A stretch of DNA of 20,196 nt from Bacteroidales bacterium UBA1736 (lineage in GTDB: Bacteria > Bacteroidota > Bacteroidia > Bacteroidales > UBA932), in the NCBI GenBank assembly GCA_002315825.1, contig DCIC01000116.1:57175-77370 (forward strand), given 5' to 3'. The notes below the pieces were generated by a model. The model was not told the DNA's origin, searched no databases, and worked only from the letters and a program-made list of their open reading frames with translations. Shown in pieces: positions 8,221 through 14,515 of this stretch. A program made the translations under genes and the position numbers. Within the stretch, counting starts at the first letter, position 1. The number at the start of each line of letters is the position of its first letter.

Positions 8221-9084
8221 TTAGTCAAAAAGTTTAACCTTGATGTTGCGGAAATAAACAACGTCTCCGTGATCCTGGAATCCGATGTAACCCTCGTGGT
8301 TCTCGCCACCGCAATTGTTGAGGAGCTCGAAAGCAAGGGGCCATTTCTCCTGGCTGAACTTGCTTGCCTGAAGCATATCAGTCCAGTTCTGAGTCCACAG
8401 ATGATACTCGAGAACGTTCTCGTCGTTCTGGTAGTGAACAACTGTTCCCTGGTAAACCATAATCTTAACTTTATTCCACTCACCGAAAGGCTTAGAATTC
8501 TGAGGATTTGCAGGGATCATATCATAAAGAGATGTTGACTGTCTGTTGCCATCTTTTCCGAGTTTTGCATCGGGATGGTTAACATTGTCAAGAACCTGAC
8601 ACTCAGGAGCAGAAATATAAATAGGCTCCATAACTTCCTCACCGTCGTGCATAGAAGAAACCTCCTGTGCAAGATAGAAGATACCTGAGTTGGCACCCTT
8701 CTCTACCTTCCACTCAAGCTCAAGCTCGAAATTCTTGAATTTGTGAGCGAAGATAATGTCGCCACCATCTCCTTGCTGAGCCTCACCGCCACCAGTTCCA
8801 TTGAACTTGATGCAACCGTCTTCAATTGTCCATTTTGAAGGAACGTGATCCTTACCATAACCTCTCCAGCCATTGAAAGTCTGACCGTCGAAAATCTGGA
8901 TATATCCGTCAGCGTCTACAGGGAACTGAGCAAGGTCAACCTGCTCATTCTCAATAATTTTGTACTCAGGAGTGCCAGCGGGCTGCTCCTCTTCTGCGCC
9001 TGCGGCTGCTTTTGTGTTACCCCCGCAGGATGCGAGGGTAACAATTGCAGCTGCACCGGCAATGATTGCCAATGTCTTTTTCAT
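8221..9084 (-). CDS. DUF1080 lipoprotein (3-keto-glycoside lyase/hydrolase family)
   Basis: The 287-residue protein has a lipoprotein signal (LASC, Cys20), a low-complexity linker (about 21-40), and a concanavalin/LamG-like DUF1080 domain from about 60 to the end. Family motifs are FNGWRGYG (70-77), GDIIF (98-102), FELELEWKV (109-117), ANSGIFY (121-127), ECQVLDN (161-167) and QDHGDVVYFRNI (270-281). DUF1080 is now described as the 3-keto-disaccharide hydrolase / 3-keto-glucoside lyase family, acting on glycosides first oxidised at C3. The neighbours are a Gfo/Idh dehydrogenase upstream (27-base gap) and a TIM-barrel lipoprotein downstream (9 bases), which supplies exactly that context. The protein probably sits on a membrane leaflet facing the periplasm. 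The substrate cannot be read from the sequence. Confidence 0.9.
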   Translation of the reverse strand: MKKTLAIIAGAAAIVTLASCGGNTKAAAGAEEEQPAGTPEYKIIENEQVDLAQFPVDADGYIQIFDGQTFNGWRGYGKDHVPSKWTIEDGCIKFNGTGGGEAQQGDGGDIIFAHKFKNFELELEWKVEKGANSGIFYLAQEVSSMHDGEEVMEPIYISAPECQVLDNVNHPDAKLGKDGNRQSTSLYDMIPANPQNSKPFGEWNKVKIMVYQGTVVHYQNDENVLEYHLWTQNWTDMLQASKFSQEKWPLAFELLNNCGGENHEGYIGFQDHGDVVYFRNIKVKLFD

Positions 9085-9111
9085 TTTTTATAGATTTGTT
9101 AGAATTACCTA

Positions 9112-10590
9112 TTATTCGGGCATTTCAGGAAGAGCGTAACCGTTCTTGTAAGTGTGCTTGATAAGCTCCTGTGCGAAAGCACGTGCATTTACAGGCTCGG
9201 TGTATGTCTTCTGGAATGTAGGATGTCCCTCATTGATTGTAAATCCATCGTGGATGACTGAACGGATTGTTGCATCAGCAGGGATATTGGTGAACTCCAT
9301 CTTCTCACCATCCCACTCGAGCTCACGATTGAGGCTCTGGAGACGAACTGCGAGAACACCCATAACTACCATCTCGTTGAAAGGACCAGCCTCGCTGAAA
9401 TCTGAAGCAGTCTTTACGCGGGTAGCAGCGTCTTCCTTACAAGCGCGAACCCAGTCCATCTGGTGCGACTCAGTGATCTTACGGAGAACCTCGGGAGCCT
9501 TAGGAGTACGTCCTGAAAGGAGGAAAGGCTTAACACCGTAGCAACCGCAGATAAGAGTATCCTTTGTTCCGTGGAAGATAACGCAACCACCCTGAACATT
9601 CATATCCACTCCTGCAGGGAGACCGGCAGGTCTTGCGGGCTTCAAGCCACCGTCATACCACCAAACTTCAACCTCGGGCATAGCAACCTTTGGCAAATTC
9701 TCTCTTGCGGGATAAGTGAGCTTAACGATCTGAGCGTTAGGACAAGACTCGCTGAGAAGGAGTGTTGAGCTTCCCTGAACCTTTGTAGGATAACCAAGCT
9801 TCAAAGCCTTGAATACAGGGTGGAGAATATGGCAAGCCATATCACCGAGAGCACCTGTACCGAAGTCCCACCAGCCGCGGAAGTTCCAAGGTGTGTATAT
9901 CTCATTGTAAGGCCTGGGCTCAGCAGGTCCGATGAAGTTATCCCACTGCATTGTGGAAGGAACTGCCATATCAGCAGGACGCTCAAGACCCTGAGGCCAG
10001 ATAGGACGGTCTGTGAAAGCCTCTACCTTTGTAACCTCTCCGATCTCACCATTCCAGATCCACTCACAAGTCTGCTTTACACCTTCGCCTGATGATCCCT
10101 GGTTACCCATCTGGGTAGCAACCTGATATTTAGCTGCGAGTTTGGTAAGGAGACGTGACTCATATACTGTGTGAGTAAGAGGCTTCTCGCAATATACGTG
10201 CTTTCCGGCAACAAGAGCGGTGGCAGCAACAATTGCGTGTGTATGGTCAGCTGTAGCAACCATAACAGCATCAGCCTGATTCAACATCTCGTCGAAGCAA
10301 ACACGGTAGTCATTGTACCTCTTTGCATCGGGATAGCGCTGGAATACGGGGTCAGCATACTTCCAGTCAACATCTGCGAGAGCGATGATGTTCTGGCTCT
10401 CCATAGCCTTGAGGTCAGCAGAACCTCTACCACCGACACCTACGCCGATGATGTTGAGCTTGTCACTGGGAGCTACTTTCTTCTTCTTTGCAACAGGCTC
10501 CTTTGCAAACATACTGGGAGTTGCAGCCAGACCGATTGCAGCTGCTGTTCCGGTCTTAAGGAAAGACCTTCTTGAAATCTCGTTTGACAT
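9112..10590 (-). CDS. Tat-exported Gfo/Idh/MocA family oxidoreductase
   Basis: The 492-residue protein starts with a textbook twin-arginine signal (SRRSFLKTG, Arg7-Arg8, with probable cleavage after SMFA at residue 29). It then has an NAD(P)-binding Rossmann fold (VGVGGRG, 50-56) and the Gfo/Idh signature EKP (135-137). A catalytic-type segment GDMACHILHP (249-258) places Asp250 and His254 as candidate proton-handling residues. Tat export implies folding around the nicotinamide cofactor in the cytoplasm before transport. As the first gene of the operon with DUF1080 and TIM-barrel lipoproteins, it most likely oxidises the C3 hydroxyl of a glycoside and may later reduce the 3-keto sugar again. 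A tightly bound, recycled cofactor would suit the periplasm. Only one such dehydrogenase is encoded here. Substrate is unknown. Confidence 0.92.
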   Translation of the reverse strand: MSNEISRRSFLKTGTAAAIGLAATPSMFAKEPVAKKKKVAPSDKLNIIGVGVGGRGSADLKAMESQNIIALADVDWKYADPVFQRYPDAKRYNDYRVCFDEMLNQADAVMVATADHTHAIVAATALVAGKHVYCEKPLTHTVYESRLLTKLAAKYQVATQMGNQGSSGEGVKQTCEWIWNGEIGEVTKVEAFTDRPIWPQGLERPADMAVPSTMQWDNFIGPAEPRPYNEIYTPWNFRGWWDFGTGALGDMACHILHPVFKALKLGYPTKVQGSSTLLLSESCPNAQIVKLTYPARENLPKVAMPEVEVWWYDGGLKPARPAGLPAGVDMNVQGGCVIFHGTKDTLICGCYGVKPFLLSGRTPKAPEVLRKITESHQMDWVRACKEDAATRVKTASDFSEAGPFNEMVVMGVLAVRLQSLNRELEWDGEKMEFTNIPADATIRSVIHDGFTINEGHPTFQKTYTEPVNARAFAQELIKHTYKNGYALPEMPE

Positions 10591-10662
10591 AAAACAATTG
10601 TTATTAGTTTGTAATAAAAATTATATATAAATGAGTTTGAATAAATCAAATCGCATTTTGCC

Positions 10663-10694
10663 CAAATTTCGCATAAAATTTTACAATTCCCAAA
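10663..10694 (-). promoter_or_regulatory. Possible promoter of the glycoside-cleavage operon
   Basis: On the minus strand TTTG (10694-10691) is followed after 20 bases by GAAATTTG (10670-10663), one mismatch from TAnnTTTG. It would give a leader of about 65 bases before the Gfo/Idh gene. The mismatch makes this a tentative call. Confidence 0.4.
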
Positions 10695-10712
10695 AAATGG
10701 ATTCTTTTTTTC

Positions 10713-10720
10713 TATTTTTG
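10713..10720 (+). promoter_or_regulatory. -7 element for the thioredoxin-DUF4434 gene
   Basis: TATTTTTG matches TAnnTTTG exactly and lies 30 bases before the ATG at 10751. No clear -33 TTTG is present. Confidence 0.55.
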
Positions 10721-10750
10721 TAGAGGAAAACATTAAACACGTAACTAAAT

Positions 10751-12685
10751 ATGAAGAAATTGATTAGCATTCTTTGCTCCGTTACCCTGTCTTTCTGTCT
10801 CGTATCTTGCTCCGAGCAGAAAAGCGCAAAAGGAGATGAAGACAAAACAAACTTACCTTCAGTCACTTGCGGCAGTGTTGCCCCTGATTTCGAAATCAGC
10901 GACGCCAATGGTTATACTTTCAAGCTCTCAGATTATAGAGGGAAATGGGTACTTCTCGATTTCTGGGCAAGCTGGTGTCCCGACTGCGTAGCTGAAATCC
11001 CGGCGATGAAAGGGCTCTACCACGATTTCGACGCACGTGGAGTCAATTTCATTTCAGTTTCCTTCGACAAGGAAGAGCAGGCTTGGAAGGACTGCATTTC
11101 CAGCAACGGATTTGAGTGGAGACAAGGGTGTAATCTAAAAGAGTGGAAGGAAAATCCGATAGCTGAAGCTTACGGCATCCACTGGATCCCCACCACAATC
11201 CTTATCGCTCCTGACGGGACCGTAGCAGGAGCAGCGCTGACCGCTGAAGAAATGAGGACCATCCTTGATGAGAAGATCGGAATAATGCCGGTTACCGGCA
11301 CCTGGATCAATCTCGCCTGGCAGGATGAGCGCAACAATTATATGAATTTCCAGGATGAGGACAAGAATACCGATCCCGGAATGTGGGCGGAGAAGATGCG
11401 CAACCTCCACGCCATCGGAGTTGACTATATCGCATTTGACCAGGTCGCAAATGAGAGAAAGGCATATTACCCTTCTGAGATTATGCCTCATCACTATCCC
11501 GACGGACGCAAGAGTCCCGTAGAAGTGATTATGGATACCTGTGACGAACTCGGAATGCACGTATTTATGAGCTGCGGTTGGGCAAACAACCAGCTCGACG
11601 ATGTCGGAAATAAGGAAGTGGTCGCACGCCAGTGTGCTATGATGGAAGAACTCGCCGCCCTCTATGGAGACAGACCTTCATTCTACGGCTGGTATCTCCC
11701 CATAGAGGATTGTCTTATCCCCTACCTGCCCGACAGATCTGTTGAAGGTATCAACAATCTCATTGCCAAGGCTCATCAGGTTACTCCCGGAAAATATACT
11801 ATGGTGGCACCCTATGGTATTTTCGGAGCAGACCTGGACACCCCCAAGTTTGGGGAGCAGCTCTCGAAGATTGATGTTGACATCATCGCATATCAGGATG
11901 AAATCGGATGTGTCCGCAAGACCTTCCCCATCCATCAGATGAAGGAGAATTTCCGCAAGCTCGGAGAAATCCACAAAAACCTCGACATCGAATTCTGGGT
12001 AAACATCGAGAACTTCACCTGGGACAGAGGGACCAACAACTGGTACTCCACCCTCATTCCGGCCGAATTCGGACGTTACCTCACCCAAATAGTAAGCGCG
12101 AACCAGTCAGGTGCCACCAGAATCATGAGTTTCTCCGTCTATGGCATCTATGACAGACCAGGCTCACAATATCCTCTCGGACAGCCCGTTGAGTCAAATC
12201 TTGCATACAGCACATATCAGGACTGGCTGGCAGGTGACCCACATTGGAAACTTCTTGAAGATGTTTATATGGGAGACGCTGCAAATATCGCAGAAGGAAG
12301 CACCTGTGACTTCCCTACTCTCGTTGATGGCATATATGGATATGAGAGTCCCGACTGCACTGAGTGGACAAGTTTTGACGGGGATATGGAGATTGTCATC
12401 GACCTTGGCAAAAAGACTGAAATAGAAGCAGTAGCTCCTCATTTCATGCACTTTGCAGGAAGGGGTGTAAAGATGCCCGTATCAGTTGAGCTTTACATAT
12501 CAAACAACGGCAAGAAATACACCGCCGTTCAGACGGTTGATGGTCCTCACGCTGTCAATGACAGACACGACTGCTGGACAGACCTGACCTACTTCGCCCT
12601 CAACAAGAAGGCTCGTTACATTAAGGTAATAGCAAAAGCTGCAGAATCATCGTCCATATATTGCGATGAAATCATCCTGAAATAA
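10751..12685 (+). CDS. Lipoprotein fusing TlpA-like thioredoxin, DUF4434 barrel and discoidin-like domain
   Basis: The 644-residue protein has a lipoprotein signal (LVSC, Cys20). Residues about 40-175 form a TlpA/ResA-type thioredoxin domain with the redox pair Cys76-Cys79 (FWASWCPDC) and the cis-proline loop WIPTT (145-149). Residues about 180-500 resemble DUF4434, a TIM-barrel related to glycoside hydrolases, starting at VTGTWINLAW and including FYGWYLPIED (311-320), YQDEIG (381-386) and FWVNIENF (415-422). Acidic residues such as Glu319, Asp383, Glu384 and Glu420 could be catalytic. Residues about 505-644 look like an F5/8C/DUF5109-type beta-sandwich (DGDMEIVIDLGKKTEIEAV, then ARYIKVIAKA). 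The reading frame is continuous with no sign of a frameshift at the junction. It is divergent from the glycoside-cleavage operon. The domain calls are good. A joint function is unknown. Confidence 0.85.
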   Translation: MKKLISILCSVTLSFCLVSCSEQKSAKGDEDKTNLPSVTCGSVAPDFEISDANGYTFKLSDYRGKWVLLDFWASWCPDCVAEIPAMKGLYHDFDARGVNFISVSFDKEEQAWKDCISSNGFEWRQGCNLKEWKENPIAEAYGIHWIPTTILIAPDGTVAGAALTAEEMRTILDEKIGIMPVTGTWINLAWQDERNNYMNFQDEDKNTDPGMWAEKMRNLHAIGVDYIAFDQVANERKAYYPSEIMPHHYPDGRKSPVEVIMDTCDELGMHVFMSCGWANNQLDDVGNKEVVARQCAMMEELAALYGDRPSFYGWYLPIEDCLIPYLPDRSVEGINNLIAKAHQVTPGKYTMVAPYGIFGADLDTPKFGEQLSKIDVDIIAYQDEIGCVRKTFPIHQMKENFRKLGEIHKNLDIEFWVNIENFTWDRGTNNWYSTLIPAEFGRYLTQIVSANQSGATRIMSFSVYGIYDRPGSQYPLGQPVESNLAYSTYQDWLAGDPHWKLLEDVYMGDAANIAEGSTCDFPTLVDGIYGYESPDCTEWTSFDGDMEIVIDLGKKTEIEAVAPHFMHFAGRGVKMPVSVELYISNNGKKYTAVQTVDGPHAVNDRHDCWTDLTYFALNKKARYIKVIAKAAESSSIYCDEIILK

Positions 12686-12699
12686 TCAGAGGCTGACTC

Positions 12700-12744
12700 T
12701 AAAACGGCCGGGCACTGAAATTGATTCAGAGTCCGGCCGTTTTA
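12700..12744. terminator. Bidirectional terminator between the fusion gene and the AraC gene
   Basis: The arms TAAAACGGCCGG (12700-12711) and CCGGCCGTTTTA (12733-12744) are perfectly complementary, and an inner CTGAA/TTCAG pair lengthens the stem. It lies between convergent genes, with an A-run on the left and a T-run on the right, as expected for termination on both strands. Confidence 0.85.
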
Positions 12745-12765
12745 CATATCGGAAGAGATATACAT

Positions 12766-13836
12766 CTATTTCAAGGTTTTGAGGTACTCGGAAGGAGTAC
12801 ACCCCATAATCCTCTTGAATTCACTGCTGGCAGTAGACCGGGAGCGAAATCCGGCATCAAACATCAACTGACCAATATCAACGTGAGCATCATTAGAGCG
12901 TGACTGCAGGGCATCGCACACATATTTCACTCTTTTTCTGTTCATCATATCACTGTACCCGGCAAAGCCGAGAGCCTTGATTTGCTCCGTCAAATACTTC
13001 TGATTTGTTCCCATAAGTCTGGACAGTTCCACAGCGTTCATCTCGGGATTCATCCAGATATCAGGATTGTCGAAAAAAGGATGAGGAGTGTTATCCACAA
13101 CTATAGTATTATCAAACTCTTCCGGCAGATCAGGAGCATTCGCATAGATTCTGACATAGAGCTCAATATATACTATCAGAATACTTAGGAACAGAACACA
13201 CGCACAATTTATCACTACACAAAAGAAATTACCAAGTAGAAGACCTCCGATAAAAGCAATTCCGATGACAGCGAAGAGGATTCTGAAAACAGTAATAATA
13301 CTCTTGGGGACAATGCACTGACGCCAGTTTGTCACCGGAGACGCAGCGCAATGAATGCCATAGAGAATATACAGACTTGCCAGTGCGAATCTGATCCAGA
13401 TATTCGGGCAACTGATATTTTCCTTGATTTCAGAGAACGAATGAAACTCCAATCCCTTCGAAGGGAAAATAATCAAGCCCACTATCAATACAACAACAGG
13501 GACGATGAAAAACAACGATTTTCCAAATGTCAACCATCTCTGACGCTTTATCTCACAGAAATAAGCCAGCAAAGGGAAATAGAAGCAGAAACCCAGCATC
13601 AATCCTCCCTGATCCAAAAGGTGGGTAAATGGAGGAGTAATCTGTCCTTCCCCACCGATATTGATAATCAGCATCAGCTGCCCCGACAATTCCGCAAGAA
13701 AGACAAGTGCAGCATAGAATCCAGGACGTGTGAAATCTCTGAACGCCCTGCGGATAAGAAGAGCACTCGCCACTATTGCAAGCAATAGATGCGAACTGAG
13801 AAGTATCAGAATTAGGATTAATTCTCCAGTATTCAA
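12766..13836 (-). CDS. Membrane-bound AraC-family transcription regulator
   Basis: The 356-residue protein has about seven hydrophobic segments (roughly 6-28, 38-60, 76-96, 105-124, 146-163, 178-199 and 201-221). A linker follows, then a C-terminal AraC-type DNA-binding domain (about 262-356). Its two helix-turn-helix units are visible as NAVELSRLMGTNQKYL and IGQLMFDAGFRSRSTASSEF, and it ends with the typical GCTPSEYLKTL. Membrane-bound AraC proteins couple an envelope or small-molecule signal to promoters near the membrane. The only start that keeps the first membrane segment is TTG at 13836. An in-frame TAA lies 15 bases upstream with no ATG between, and the next internal Met is near residue 55. 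The target is unknown. The glycoside genes across the terminator are candidates only by proximity. Confidence 0.85.
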   Translation of the reverse strand: MNTGELILILILLSSHLLLAIVASALLIRRAFRDFTRPGFYAALVFLAELSGQLMLIINIGGEGQITPPFTHLLDQGGLMLGFCFYFPLLAYFCEIKRQRWLTFGKSLFFIVPVVVLIVGLIIFPSKGLEFHSFSEIKENISCPNIWIRFALASLYILYGIHCAASPVTNWRQCIVPKSIITVFRILFAVIGIAFIGGLLLGNFFCVVINCACVLFLSILIVYIELYVRIYANAPDLPEEFDNTIVVDNTPHPFFDNPDIWMNPEMNAVELSRLMGTNQKYLTEQIKALGFAGYSDMMNRKRVKYVCDALQSRSNDAHVDIGQLMFDAGFRSRSTASSEFKRIMGCTPSEYLKTLK

Positions 13837-13856
13837 TGAAACTATAATTTAAATTG

Positions 13857-13864
13857 CGAATATA
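13857..13864 (-). promoter_or_regulatory. Possible -7 element of the AraC gene
   Basis: The minus strand reads TATATTCG, one base from TATATTTG, 20 bases before the TTG start. No -33 TTTG is seen. The gene could instead be read through from the DUF4251 gene 52 bases upstream. Confidence 0.3.
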
Positions 13865-13888
13865 GTGGAATTACGATAAACTATCACG

Positions 13889-14374
13889 CTATTTGAAGAC
13901 TACCTGACCGGAATAGCTCATCTGGGTCCGGGAGACAGGAGAGCAAGTGATTGAGGCCCTTCCGTTGTTCCAGACGATGATTCTCACCCTTACTTCCTCT
14001 TCACCAGACAAAGCCACGAAAGACATAGCATACTCACCTGAAGAAGCATTGGAAAAATCGTCAGCAATCTCCACCGGGCAGTTAACGAAATTAATCCCAG
14101 AGTCAGTTGCCCCATACCCGCCACCACTGTGAGACTCACCCACAAAGGGAAGATGGGTGTCCGCCTTCCCTTTTGAAAGAGTAAAGGAATACTCGTTGGC
14201 GCTATGTATCATTGCCCCCTGAGAGGGTAAAATCTGAGTGATATCAATCGTAAGTTCGTGCGATTTAACAGCCTTCTCGATCCGAGCCGCCATTTCAGGA
14301 TCAGTTTTCTCGTTCATCACTCCACAGGAAACTGCGCAGAGAGCGACAAGCACAACTAACAAATACCTTTTCAT
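13889..14374 (-). CDS. DUF4251-family lipoprotein
   Basis: The chosen start at 14374 gives a 161-residue protein with a short lipoprotein signal (MKRYLLVVLVALCAVSC, Cys17). The frame stays open to 14488, but the longer forms bury the signal peptide behind 38 extra residues and run past the likely promoter. The mature part has the features of DUF4251, a small all-beta Bacteroidetes envelope family: ANEYSFTLSKGKADTHLPF, a glycine-rich stretch (SHSGGGYGATDSGINF), and a C-terminal RTQMSYSGQVVF. Function of the family is unknown. It lies on the same strand as the AraC gene and 52 bases upstream of it. Co-transcription is possible. Confidence 0.75.
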   Translation of the reverse strand: MKRYLLVVLVALCAVSCGVMNEKTDPEMAARIEKAVKSHELTIDITQILPSQGAMIHSANEYSFTLSKGKADTHLPFVGESHSGGGYGATDSGINFVNCPVEIADDFSNASSGEYAMSFVALSGEEEVRVRIIVWNNGRASITCSPVSRTQMSYSGQVVFK

Positions 14375-14412
14375 ACTATGCCTCTTCATTTGAATTTTTA
14401 CATCCTTCAATG

Positions 14413-14420
14413 CAAATATA
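14413..14420 (-). promoter_or_regulatory. -7 element for the DUF4251 lipoprotein gene
   Basis: The minus strand reads TATATTTG, an exact TAnnTTTG match, 38 bases before the start at 14374. This position supports the shorter start, because the longer forms from 14488 would begin upstream of it. Confidence 0.55.
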
Positions 14421-14497
14421 AAACATAAGACCCAAGGAAATGCGATATTTGAAAAAAACATTGGGCCGGAAAATGAAACATACGGCAAAAAAATACC

Positions 14498-14504
14498 TAC
14501 CTTG
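14498..14504 (+). promoter_or_regulatory. Weak -7-like element before the aconitase gene
   Basis: TACCTTG followed by CAAAG resembles the common TAnnTTTG form with one T missing. It lies only 11 bases before the ATG, implying an almost leaderless message. Tentative. Confidence 0.3.
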
Positions 14505-14515
14505 CAAAGATAATT

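Noticed and set aside
10751..11280. The fusion gene as two genes joined by a frameshift
   Set aside because: The frame runs through the junction with no stop and a short natural linker (DEKIGIMPVTG), and no second signal peptide or start site appears before the DUF4434 part.
11135..12088. Minus-strand open frames of 136-141 codons under the thioredoxin-DUF4434 gene
   Set aside because: They overlap a well-supported gene, have no recognisable family and no promoter. They reflect the base composition of the coding strand.
14375..14488. N-terminal extension of the DUF4251 lipoprotein
   Set aside because: It would place the signal peptide inside the protein and would start upstream of the likely -7 element at 14413-14420.
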